DNA of 6,971 nucleotides. It comes from Ignavibacteriaceae bacterium. GTDB lineage: Bacteria; Bacteroidota; Ignavibacteria; Ignavibacteriales; Ignavibacteriaceae. The position numbers and the translations under genes were made by a program. Position 1 is the first letter of the stretch. Every line of letters begins with the position of its first letter. The notes under the pieces were generated by a model. That model worked only from the letters and a program-made list of their open reading frames with translations. It was not told the origin of the DNA and did no database searches. Positions 1 through 6,130 of the stretch are shown here, piece by piece. The stretch covers positions 1 to 6,971 of the forward strand of contig JALONF010000103.1 of assembly GCA_025455085.1 (NCBI GenBank). The letters run 5' to 3'.

Positions 1-25
1 GGGGGAGGGATACCGGGGGATACCC
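1..25. repeat. G-rich 10-base-period direct repeat at window edge
   Basis: GGGATACC occurs at 7-14 and again at 17-24, within a G-rich stretch (G-runs at 1-5, 7-9 and 15-19) that stands out from the AT-rich surroundings. Only two units are visible and the window edge may cut a longer array. No function can be assigned. The rest of the 1-290 leader holds the promoter region described separately and no convincing gene. Confidence 0.4.
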
Positions 26-113
26 TTAAACTGATTATTGATTCTACCATATTGTTTTTCATTATGGTCAGAGCCAAAAGAGATTTACTGTATAAATTAT
101 CTGTTTTCATCTT

Positions 114-191
114 TCAATCTGACATTTTTATAAATCAGTCATTCTTATTTACAATTCAAATAGGCACGAATAAGGAAATAACTTTTATTTG
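114..191 (+). promoter_or_regulatory. Shared-type promoter, copy A (upstream of the methyltransferase at 291)
   Basis: Copy A of an element found three times in the window. The common core is 130-164 and ends in ATTCAAATAGG (154-164). After 19 bases comes TTTATTTG (184-191), one base away from the Bacteroidota -7 consensus TAnnTTTG. Upstream similarity to copy B continues to 114, giving 43 of 51 identical bases over 114-164. There is no TTTG at the usual -33 place; the conserved box occupies that place, which suggests an activator-dependent promoter. Transcription would start near 198, leaving a leader of about 90 bases. TGAC (120-123 region) and GTCA (138-141) form a spaced inverted repeat that is also present in copy B. 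Confidence 0.6.
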
Positions 192-290
192 CACTAAAAG
201 TTAATACCTTCAAGTAGTTAGCTTTAAAGTTTAAATTTTTCTAACTGTTGAATTACAAGAGACGCTAAAGAGACATTAAACTGAACAAAA

Positions 291-1139
291 ATGGAAAACA
301 AAATAAAAATTGCATTAGGACAAATTCAAAAGACATTATTTATGCCAGTTTGGGCAAGAGCAGTTGAAACTAAGAAACAAAAACCAATTCTGACTGATAA
401 TGTGGCGGTTCAGATAATAAATAACATCGATTTTGATTTTTCACAAATGACATCTAACCTGAAAGAGATTAATCAAATTGCATGGATTGCACGTTCCAAA
501 AGATTTGATATTATTATAAATAACTTCCTTAAAGATAATCCCAATGGTACAATAATTAATATCGGATGTGGATTGGATACTACCTACGAAAGAATTAACA
601 ATCAATCTGTGATTTGGTATGATCTAGACCTTCCCGATGTAATTGAATTAAGGAGGAAATTTCTTAAGGAATCTGATAAAAGGAAATTCATAGCAGATTC
701 ATTTCTTGATACTGATTGGCTTAACAAGATACCAAGGGATAATAAAATTATGTTTATTTCTACCGGGGTGTTCGTTTACTTTGAGGAGTCGGTAATCAAG
801 GATTTTCTTATAAGGATAGCTGACATATTCCCTGAGGCCGAATTGTTCTTTGATGTTACATCACCCAAAGGTATGCATATTGCAAATCAAGTAATTAAAG
901 AATCCGGTCTTGATAGTAGTTCATATTTCAAATGGGGATTAATTGATAAATCTATTATTAAATTATGGGACAGTAGAATAAAGATTTTAAACACATATTA
1001 TACATTTAAAATAAAAGGTCTTGGATTAAGTTTTAAGAATAGGATTATTGGATTTCTTTCAGATTCAGCCGGCGTGCAATATATGATTCACTTAAAATTG
1101 ACTCAAGATAATAACGCCAAGAAGTATAACGCTTCCTGA
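291..1139 (+). CDS. SAM-dependent methyltransferase, leucine carboxymethyltransferase (LCM) family
   Basis: A 282-residue class I SAM-dependent O-methyltransferase of the LCM/PPM1-like family, the group often annotated as 'O-methyltransferase involved in polyketide biosynthesis'. Recognisable blocks in order: an N-terminal helical segment with the family-typical run from MPVWARAVETKK to DFDFS (about residues 18-50); the glycine-rich SAM loop NIGCGLDTTYERI (about 90-102); the acidic segment WYDLDLPDVIELR (about 109-121) that would hold the ribose hydroxyls; and STGVFVYFEE followed by a strand-helix region ending FFDVTSPKG (about 156-196). Length is normal for the family and the protein looks soluble and cytoplasmic. 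The methyl acceptor cannot be predicted; bacterial members of this family mostly lack a known substrate, and there is no polyketide or peptide synthase nearby. The ATG is preceded by an A-rich stretch with no clear Shine-Dalgarno sequence, as usual in Bacteroidota. Copy A of the shared promoter lies upstream. Confidence 0.88.
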   Translation: MENKIKIALGQIQKTLFMPVWARAVETKKQKPILTDNVAVQIINNIDFDFSQMTSNLKEINQIAWIARSKRFDIIINNFLKDNPNGTIINIGCGLDTTYERINNQSVIWYDLDLPDVIELRRKFLKESDKRKFIADSFLDTDWLNKIPRDNKIMFISTGVFVYFEESVIKDFLIRIADIFPEAELFFDVTSPKGMHIANQVIKESGLDSSSYFKWGLIDKSIIKLWDSRIKILNTYYTFKIKGLGLSFKNRIIGFLSDSAGVQYMIHLKLTQDNNAKKYNAS

Positions 1140-1238
1140 CCATTAAAGGTTATACATTTATTGGGAATGAACATAGAAAAAATATATTCATATTAATTTT
1201 CTGGTAAATAATTATTGACAGATCCATTTTAAATCAAT

Positions 1239-1973
1239 ATGTACCAAAGAATCCGTAAACCAATCGTAATTTCAACGGCAATCCTGTTTCATGTTCTATT
1301 GATCTTTCACTTGTTTTTTTCTCCCGTTATCATTGTAATGGCCTCCAACAAATCAATTATTAATGCAAGTTTTATCGCTTTTGTTCTTATGTTTGTTTTG
1401 TCTTTATTTTTTGGAAGGGCATACTGTTCCTGGTTTTGTCCGGGGTGTGGAATTCAGGAGATTTTGGCATTATTTATTAAGCGAAAATCTAAAAACTCAA
1501 GAGCACTTTATATCAAGTATTTCATTTTCTCCATCTGGATTGGAGTAATTATTTTTGGATATATATCAAATGGAATTCATAAGATTGACCTAACTTATGG
1601 AATGTCAGATATTACCTTTGAAAGAAAGGTTATTCTTACCATTGGTGCAATAGTCCTGATAGTACCCTTAACAACAATTTTTGGAAAATTTGCCTCTTGT
1701 AAATATATATGCTGGCAGGCTCCGTTTATGATAATCGGTACTAAAATAAGAGACTCAATAAATCTTAACGGATTAAGGATTATCAGTCACTCCGAAGCAT
1801 GCAACGAATGTAAGGAATGCACCAAAATCTGCCCAATGAATCTTGACGTGATGGAAAATGCAAAGAGAGGAAAGTGTAATAATACAGAATGTATCCTTTG
1901 TGGAAATTGTATCGATCACTGTAAGAATAGAGTGTTAAGGTTTTCATTCAAAAAGCAAAACCCAGCCACCTGA
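1239..1973 (+). CDS. NapH-like membrane 4Fe-4S polyferredoxin
   Basis: A 244-residue integral membrane iron-sulfur protein resembling the NapH/CcoG-type polyferredoxins, which pass electrons between the quinone pool and redox partners. Hydrophobic segments at about 13-34, 43-60, 92-109 and 131-148 predict four membrane helices. A cysteine motif follows helix 2 (C63, C67, C70 in YCSWFCPGCGIQE) and a second follows helix 4 (C154, C158 in CKYICWQAPFM). The C-terminus has two ferredoxin-type [4Fe-4S] motifs: C188, C191, C194, C198 and C218, C221, C224, C228. The last cysteine is followed by Lys rather than the common Pro, and C213 is an extra cysteine. No reductase subunit lies next to it, so the electron partner is unknown. 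No good promoter is visible in the 99 bases after the methyltransferase, so read-through from that gene is likely. By homology the cluster domain should face the cytoplasm. Confidence 0.87.
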   Translation: MYQRIRKPIVISTAILFHVLLIFHLFFSPVIIVMASNKSIINASFIAFVLMFVLSLFFGRAYCSWFCPGCGIQEILALFIKRKSKNSRALYIKYFIFSIWIGVIIFGYISNGIHKIDLTYGMSDITFERKVILTIGAIVLIVPLTTIFGKFASCKYICWQAPFMIIGTKIRDSINLNGLRIISHSEACNECKECTKICPMNLDVMENAKRGKCNNTECILCGNCIDHCKNRVLRFSFKKQNPAT

Positions 1974-2132
1974 CATATCAAAATAATTTGTTTGTCACCT
2001 TTGCGGACCGGTTTCTCTTATAGCTGCCATTGGTGAAAGTCTAATCCTTGTATGTAATCTTAATGTTCACTCTTTTTATCATCGGGATGAATGTACAGAT
2101 AGAGACCCTGTATTAATTATACTTTTTGTTAA

Positions 2133-2210
2133 TCAATCTGACGTTTTTATAATCCTGTCATTCTGAATCATAATTCAAATAGGCTTGCACGATTCAATAT
2201 CATTCCTTTG
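2133..2210 (+). promoter_or_regulatory. Shared-type promoter, copy B (upstream of the DJ-1/nitroreductase fusion)
   Basis: Copy B of the shared element: core 2149-2183 ending in ATTCAAATAGG (2173-2183), then 19 bases, then TTCCTTTG (2203-2210), a near match to TAnnTTTG. It has 28 of 35 core bases in common with copy A and 25 with copy C. CTGAATCATAATTCA within the core is a near-palindrome. Transcription would start near 2217, giving a leader of about 36 bases. The remainder of the 1974-2252 gap holds no gene that I can support; a weaker -7-like sequence, CACCTTTG (1996-2003), has no spaced partner. Confidence 0.6.
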
Positions 2211-2252
2211 TTCCGATAATTTCAAATTAATTGAATTTTAAAAATAATAGTT

Positions 2253-3560
2253 ATGATGACAATGTTAAGAATGGTTATTTCAGTATTTATCCTTCTGCTT
2301 CTGTCAAAAGGAAATTCAAGTGCTCAAAAATGGAAAGAAAACACCGGGATTGAAAGGGATTATGATTTATCAAAAATCAGGGTACTCACCATTGTTTATG
2401 AAGGATACAATTATGAAGAAGCTATCGAAATAACTAATTACTGGAAGAAATGGGGTGCGAAAGTCGACCTTGCGGGTACTCTTATGGAGCAGCATGGCGA
2501 AAGGAATAATCCCGCAACAGGAAAGGTTCATGATGAAATACCAACAACACTGAAACCAGATCTTTTATTTAAAGATGCAGATTATCGTAAGTATGATCTT
2601 ATATACTTTCCGGGAGGAGAAGGGGTTGCCGAATTCTTAAAAACATATAGGGACAAATTACAGGAAATCATTGACGGAAGTGTAGAAGGACGGAAATATG
2701 TTGCAGCAATATGTCATGCTCCTTATATTCTGTCAGCATCACAATTGCTTAAGAATCACTCAGTAACAGTCCAGGGGAATGAATTTAAATCCGAGCTGAG
2801 TAAGTCAGGGGCAAAAATTGTTAACGAAATTTTTGTAAGCGACGGGTACTTTCTAACAGGGCAATGGCCATATTTTGAAACCTTTTCAGCATCTGTTGCA
2901 GAAAAGCTTCAATATCCATTGGGTGGCGGCCCTCTTGAGACAGCAAGAAAGAATAGTAGTCCTGTTCTAAATGGATTACTTGATCAAAAAAATGCCTTCC
3001 TTATGAAACCAGGGACCATCTCAGATGATACAATAGCCATGATGATAAGGCATTCGGTAAATCCCATTTTACCATTTGATATGATGAACAATCCGTATAT
3101 AAAGTATATTGCAGTGAAAGATCCTTATACAAAATCCAGACTGATCGATCAACTGACAGAATCAAGTAAGGAAAAGTATAAATCGCAGAATATCCCTCCT
3201 GAATCAATGAAACGCTTATGGACTTTAATATTTAATGCTCCGGTAGTAATATATATTTACAATGATCTGACTGAAACCGAAAACATAATGGATCTGCAGG
3301 ATAAAGAGAATCAGTTAAAGATCAATACACTACTAGCCGGTCAATCTATTTCACAATTAAACGTAGCAGCAAAAGAACTTGGATTCAGTATTTCTGTTAT
3401 TGGTGGTTTGCGATCCTTAATAGCAGAGGAAGGATTTAATAAAGTCCTGGAAGTTCCCTCGAATTACCAGCTACTTAATATTATTGGAATTGGTCATCCA
3501 GTTGAGACAATGAATCCTGCTGTAGCCAGACCTGTAAATGAATATCTGATAATTAAATAA
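2253..3560 (+). CDS. Exported DJ-1/PfpI domain fused to a nitroreductase-like domain
   Basis: A 435-residue two-domain protein. Residues 1-24 are a signal peptide (hydrophobic VISVFILLLL, likely cut after SSA, before Gln25), so it should act in the periplasm or outside the cell. Residues about 41-220 form a DJ-1/PfpI (class I glutamine amidotransferase-like) domain: RVLTIVYEGYNYEEA with Glu56 placed like DJ-1 Glu18, the strand DLIYFPGGEG (115-124), and the nucleophile elbow AAICHAPYIL with Cys154 and His155. Residues about 245-415 resemble a nitroreductase fold: APVVIYIYND (329-338), the helix TLLAGQSISQLNVAAKELGFSISVIGG (359-385), and the terminal strand VPSNYQLLNIIGIGHP (401-416). The N-terminal FMN-binding RRSxR signature of nitroreductases is not obvious, so flavin binding is uncertain. 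Single-domain DJ-1/PfpI proteins are usually 170-230 residues. Catalytic activity is unknown; peptidase, glyoxalase or deglycase roles are all possible for the first domain. M4 is an alternative start. Confidence 0.8.
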   Translation: MMTMLRMVISVFILLLLSKGNSSAQKWKENTGIERDYDLSKIRVLTIVYEGYNYEEAIEITNYWKKWGAKVDLAGTLMEQHGERNNPATGKVHDEIPTTLKPDLLFKDADYRKYDLIYFPGGEGVAEFLKTYRDKLQEIIDGSVEGRKYVAAICHAPYILSASQLLKNHSVTVQGNEFKSELSKSGAKIVNEIFVSDGYFLTGQWPYFETFSASVAEKLQYPLGGGPLETARKNSSPVLNGLLDQKNAFLMKPGTISDDTIAMMIRHSVNPILPFDMMNNPYIKYIAVKDPYTKSRLIDQLTESSKEKYKSQNIPPESMKRLWTLIFNAPVVIYIYNDLTETENIMDLQDKENQLKINTLLAGQSISQLNVAAKELGFSISVIGGLRSLIAEEGFNKVLEVPSNYQLLNIIGIGHPVETMNPAVARPVNEYLIIK

Positions 3561-3576
3561 TATTGACATTCTTATG

Positions 3577-3711
3577 ACCTGCATCCGGAACAAGAATTCA
3601 ACCGACTATTCAAAGAACCAGGCTGTAATGTTCATTACTCTTTAATTTGAATCAAAACTTTTAGGATTAAGGATTAGTAAACTCAAATTAAAAGAGGGAT
3701 GCAGGTTTTTT
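3577..3711 (+). terminator. Nested inverted repeat ending in a T-run: terminator or structured RNA
   Basis: Starting 16 bases after the stop of the preceding gene, ACCTGCATCC (3577-3586) pairs perfectly with GGATGCAGGT (3697-3706), which runs into six Ts (3706-3711). Nested inside, CTCTTTAATTTGA (3638-3650) pairs with TCAAATTAAAAGAG (3683-3696), 13 pairs with one bulged A. The two 3' arms abut at 3696/3697. The 51 bases between the two 5' arms can form a weak third stem (GAACA 3588-3592 with TGTTC 3629-3633), which would give a three-way junction. The loop of the second stem carries AGGATTA twice in tandem (3663-3669, 3670-3676). The layout is much larger than a simple intrinsic terminator. 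It could end transcription of the fusion gene, or be an independent structured RNA; the sequence does not settle which. Confidence 0.5.
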
Positions 3712-3725
3712 AATCAATACTTAAT

Positions 3726-3833
3726 ATGATGGACAATACGAAAAGAAGTAAAATCATTTTCAACGATGTATCGGTAAGGAATATTGTTTTCCTATTGGCC
3801 AGGATACACAACAGATTCCTTATGTTTGTGTAA
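3726..3833 (+). CDS. Possible small ORF, 35 codons, doubtful
   Basis: An open frame ATG ATG GAC ... GTG TAA would encode a basic 35-residue peptide (MMDNTKRSKIIF at the start, HNRFLMFV at the end) with more Lys/Arg than acidic residues. I do not recognise it. It has no clear ribosome binding site, and a good -7 sequence for the next gene lies over its last codons, both of which argue against it. It sits between the structured element and the CPBP protease gene. It may be a chance frame or the remnant of a longer gene. Confidence 0.2.
   Translation: MMDNTKRSKIIFNDVSVRNIVFLLARIHNRFLMFV
3795..3828 (+). promoter_or_regulatory. Predicted Bacteroidota-type promoter of the CPBP protease gene
   Basis: TATGTTTG (3821-3828) matches the -7 consensus TAnnTTTG exactly. 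TTG at 3795-3797 lies 23 bases before it, at the long end of the range accepted for a -33 partner. Transcription would start near 3835, about 29 bases before the ATG. It lacks the shared ATTCARATAGG box, so this gene appears to be controlled separately. Confidence 0.45.
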
Positions 3834-3863
3834 AGTGTATTTTAAATCCTAAAACATAATAGT

Positions 3864-4586
3864 ATGACTTTCGAAAACAGACTCACTAAACTCGGGCTAT
3901 TTCCGTCTTTTATAATTTATATATCAGCATCAATTCTGATGCTTTTGCAAACTAAATACCTGATCCCTTATTTGAGTCGGATTACAGGACAGGAAACAAT
4001 TCTGTTTTGGTTTATTGTAGCCGGATTGGGCATTTTCACTCCTTTAATTATCCTTGGGGTAGTAATCTTGAAAAAAGAAGGATTTAAAATAAATAATAGT
4101 ACCATTACCTCACGACTCAGGTTTCGGAAACTAACCAGATCTGATCTTCTATGGACTTTGAGTGGATTTATAGCAATCGCTGTCTTAAGCGGATTTGTAA
4201 TGAAAATAATATCTTTTTTTATAGGTCAATTTGATCACTCACCTTCTTTCATGACTTTTGAGCCGCTAACAAAAGGACGGTACTGGCTTCTGTTGGTTTG
4301 GTTTCCATACTGGGTACTCAATATCCTTGGGGAAGAATTCATTTGGCGCGGAGTTATGCTTCCCAGGCAAGAGCTGGTATTTGGTAAAGCTACCTGGATC
4401 ATACATGGATTTGGCTGGGGATTATTCCATGTGGCTTTTGGATGGAAGCTAATGATTACATTAATTCCGATAATCTTTATACAATCATTTGTGGTTCAAA
4501 AAACAAAGAATACCTGGACAGGTGTGTTGCTGCATGCCGGAATCAACGGACCCAGCTTCATTGCCATTTCATTAGGACTTTTATAG
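3864..4586 (+). CDS. CPBP family intramembrane metalloprotease (CAAX protease/Abi type)
   Basis: A 240-residue membrane protein of the CPBP (type II CAAX prenyl endopeptidase-like) family. All three conserved motifs are visible: EEFIWR (Glu157, Glu158, Arg162), WGLFH (His189; the family motif is Phe/Trp-xxx-His) and HAGIN (His224, Asn228). These residues form the metal-binding active site inside the membrane. Hydrophobic segments at about 14-34, 48-68, 96-118, 140-158, 176-192, 196-212 and 218-239 fit the usual multi-helix core. Length is normal and the active site looks intact, so it is probably an active protease. Bacterial members are linked to bacteriocin self-immunity, peptide maturation or signalling, but no substrate is evident here. 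It appears monocistronic, between its own promoter and a 230-base gap. Confidence 0.9.
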   Translation: MTFENRLTKLGLFPSFIIYISASILMLLQTKYLIPYLSRITGQETILFWFIVAGLGIFTPLIILGVVILKKEGFKINNSTITSRLRFRKLTRSDLLWTLSGFIAIAVLSGFVMKIISFFIGQFDHSPSFMTFEPLTKGRYWLLLVWFPYWVLNILGEEFIWRGVMLPRQELVFGKATWIIHGFGWGLFHVAFGWKLMITLIPIIFIQSFVVQKTKNTWTGVLLHAGINGPSFIAISLGLL

Positions 4587-4714
4587 TAAAACAAAAACTG
4601 CCAAACTTTCCTGAACATAAAGTCGAATCTCACAGGATTGATGATAAAATAATTTGGGAAAATTAAAAATGTGTATTTATCTCTCCTTCCTGTTTCTGAC
4701 AACCAGCTATTTCA

Positions 4715-4741
4715 TTAAATCATTATTTTGATTTAAATTTG
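4715..4741 (+). promoter_or_regulatory. Predicted promoter with overlapping palindrome, upstream of the AraC-type regulator
   Basis: TAAATTTG (4734-4741) matches the -7 consensus TAnnTTTG exactly. An 8-base perfect inverted repeat, TTAAATCA (4715-4722) and TGATTTAA (4729-4736) separated by 6 bases, fills the spacer and overlaps the -7 box, where a repressor would block RNA polymerase. No TTTG is seen at -33. Transcription would start near 4748. A second short palindrome, CTAAAATTTAG (4800-4810), ends 6 bases before the ATG. Because the stem is AT-rich, part of it could arise by chance. The rest of the 4587-4816 gap shows nothing else I can support. Confidence 0.4.
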
Positions 4742-4816
4742 TTTTACAGGTTTGAGTCATTATTTATTCTTGGTAGTATACCCTGAATTGAATTTTGCTC
4801 TAAAATTTAGTGGTCT

Positions 4817-5929
4817 ATGGAATTGGGTGAACTAATCTTCATGATTTTCTGCACTATAGGGGCTTTCAATGCATTGTTTCTCTCAATTTATATCTGGTTC
4901 CAGCGGAATAAAAATACAATTCCAAACCTTCTTCTGTCAATTTTTCTTGTTTTTACAGCATTTCGTGTAATAAGGCTTCTTCTAACAGATTTCCAGGACA
5001 ATTTCGATTTGGACTTTAACCTGCCATTATTTTACTATTCAATTTCTGTAAGCTCACTTGTTGGCCCTTTGATGTATTTATATTTAAGGTTTGTTTCGAT
5101 TAAAAATTTAAAATTTAAAGCACTTGATCTTTTACATTTCCTCCCGTTTCTTTTTATTTTCCTGGCTCAATATTATTTAGCCTCTAATGGCAGATACAAC
5201 TTCACAGTATATATCGGTAAGCATCTATTAGTTTTAATTCAGTTTCTTATTTATATTCTTGTTTCCTTCAGGTTCTACAAAAAAAATCAACAACGGGTAA
5301 AGGAAGGAGAAAGTCCAAAGGAAGTGGCAAATATTTTGATTTTTAGAAATATTACCATCATCTTTTCAATTCTCTGGGTTTTGGATGTTATTGATGTTAT
5401 TCTGATAATTAATTCTGTTCAGGTTTACTCTTTTTCATATCTGAATATTTTCTATTCTCATTCACCGGAACCATTCTTTTATTCCGTTCTGACCTATTTC
5501 ATGCTGTTTATTGAACTTAAGTCAGGGAAAATAACAAGATTAAATTCATATACCTCAAAGTATGGTAAATCAGCCCTGTCAATAGAGGAATCTTTAAAAC
5601 TAAAAGACCTGATGATCTCTTATATGCTAGATAAAAGGATTTATAAAGACAGCAACCTAACACTTAACATTCTTGCAAAGCATTTAAATTCAACTCCTCA
5701 TATACTGTCACAACTAATCAATGAGCAGCTTAAATACAATTTCAACGATTTTATTAATTCTTATCGTGTTGAAGAGGCAAAATTAATGCTGTCGGATAAG
5801 GGCAAAAATAATTTTACAATTGCCAGTATTGCATATGATTGCGGATTTAATACTTTATCAGCATTTAATACTGCTTTTAAAAAATTCACAGGATTAACCC
5901 CATCCCAATTCAGGGCAAGAGAAAGGTAA
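4817..5929 (+). CDS. Membrane-anchored AraC-family transcriptional regulator
   Basis: A 370-residue protein with a membrane sensor half and a DNA-binding half. Hydrophobic segments at about 5-27, 36-56, 70-91, 104-123, 135-153, 178-199 and 217-234 predict seven membrane helices, an architecture common among Bacteroidota AraC-type regulators. A linker of about 30 residues leads to the AraC double helix-turn-helix domain (about 265-368). The first HTH is around LTLNILAKHLNSTPHILSQL (281-300). The second is around TIASIAYDCGFNTLSAF (334-350), followed by the family signature FNTAFKKFTGLTPSQFR (350-366). The DNA-binding domain would face the cytoplasm; the ligand is unknown. It is transcribed alone, with a palindrome over its likely promoter that could serve autoregulation. 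It lies directly before copy C of the shared promoter, so it is a candidate activator of that promoter group, by position only. Confidence 0.9.
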   Translation: MELGELIFMIFCTIGAFNALFLSIYIWFQRNKNTIPNLLLSIFLVFTAFRVIRLLLTDFQDNFDLDFNLPLFYYSISVSSLVGPLMYLYLRFVSIKNLKFKALDLLHFLPFLFIFLAQYYLASNGRYNFTVYIGKHLLVLIQFLIYILVSFRFYKKNQQRVKEGESPKEVANILIFRNITIIFSILWVLDVIDVILIINSVQVYSFSYLNIFYSHSPEPFFYSVLTYFMLFIELKSGKITRLNSYTSKYGKSALSIEESLKLKDLMISYMLDKRIYKDSNLTLNILAKHLNSTPHILSQLINEQLKYNFNDFINSYRVEEAKLMLSDKGKNNFTIASIAYDCGFNTLSAFNTAFKKFTGLTPSQFRARER

Positions 5930-6006
5930 AGATTCGATTTGCACCGGGATCTTATTATTCTCGATTCTTACTAATTGCCATTTTACTAACGCCAGTTGAG
6001 ATTATT

Positions 6007-6068
6007 ATAAATCAATCTGTCTGACTTATGATTCAGATAGGTATAACTAATACTTACTCTTTACTTTG
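6007..6068 (+). promoter_or_regulatory. Shared-type promoter, copy C (upstream of the methyltransferase at 6131)
   Basis: Copy C of the shared element: core 6007-6041 ending in ATTCAGATAGG (6031-6041), then 19 bases, then TTACTTTG (6061-6068), near TAnnTTTG. It matches copy A at 27 of 35 core bases. CTGACTTATGATTCAG (6021-6036) is an imperfect palindrome whose reverse complement resembles the matching part of copy B. Transcription would start near 6075, giving a leader of about 55 bases. The rest of the 5930-6130 gap shows no gene and no convincing terminator. Confidence 0.6.
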
Positions 6069-6130
6069 ATGAAAATAGGCTGCAATAATGTTAGCCAAAT
6101 CTAAAAAAAGTACATAACAGAAATTCGTTT

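Noticed and set aside
1..110. Minus-strand open frame starting at 110 and running off the window edge (36 codons, MKTDNLYSKSLL...)
   Set aside because: Too short and unrecognisable; it runs into the G-rich repeat, giving a low-complexity Pro-rich end. It could be the start of a divergent gene, but nothing in the visible part supports it.
1363..1548. 61-codon + strand frame inside the polyferredoxin gene
   Set aside because: Entirely within the NapH-like gene in another frame; its cysteine and membrane motifs belong to that gene.
1996..2003. CACCTTTG as an alternative -7 box upstream of the fusion gene
   Set aside because: First base differs from TAnnTTTG, no -33 partner at proper spacing, and the leader would be over 240 bases; the copy B promoter is better placed.
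2155..2183. Resemblance of TGTCATTCTGAA to the start of a dispersed repeat seen in Bacteroidota genomes
   Set aside because: Only the first dozen bases look alike and the remainder diverges; the match to copies A and C with fixed spacing to a -7 box explains it better.
3001..3207. 68-codon minus-strand frame
   Set aside because: Antisense to the nitroreductase-like part of the fusion gene, with no recognisable motif.
3577..3711. The nested inverted repeat as a miniature transposable element or integron attC site
   Set aside because: No flanking target duplication, no attC core sequences (GTTRRRY/RYYYAAC), no integrase or transposase nearby; the terminal T-run favours an RNA-level role.
4442..4702. 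Two frames (4442-4666 + and 4496-4702 -) over the 3' end of the CPBP gene
   Set aside because: Both overlap the well-supported protease, including its HxxxN motif region, and resemble no family.
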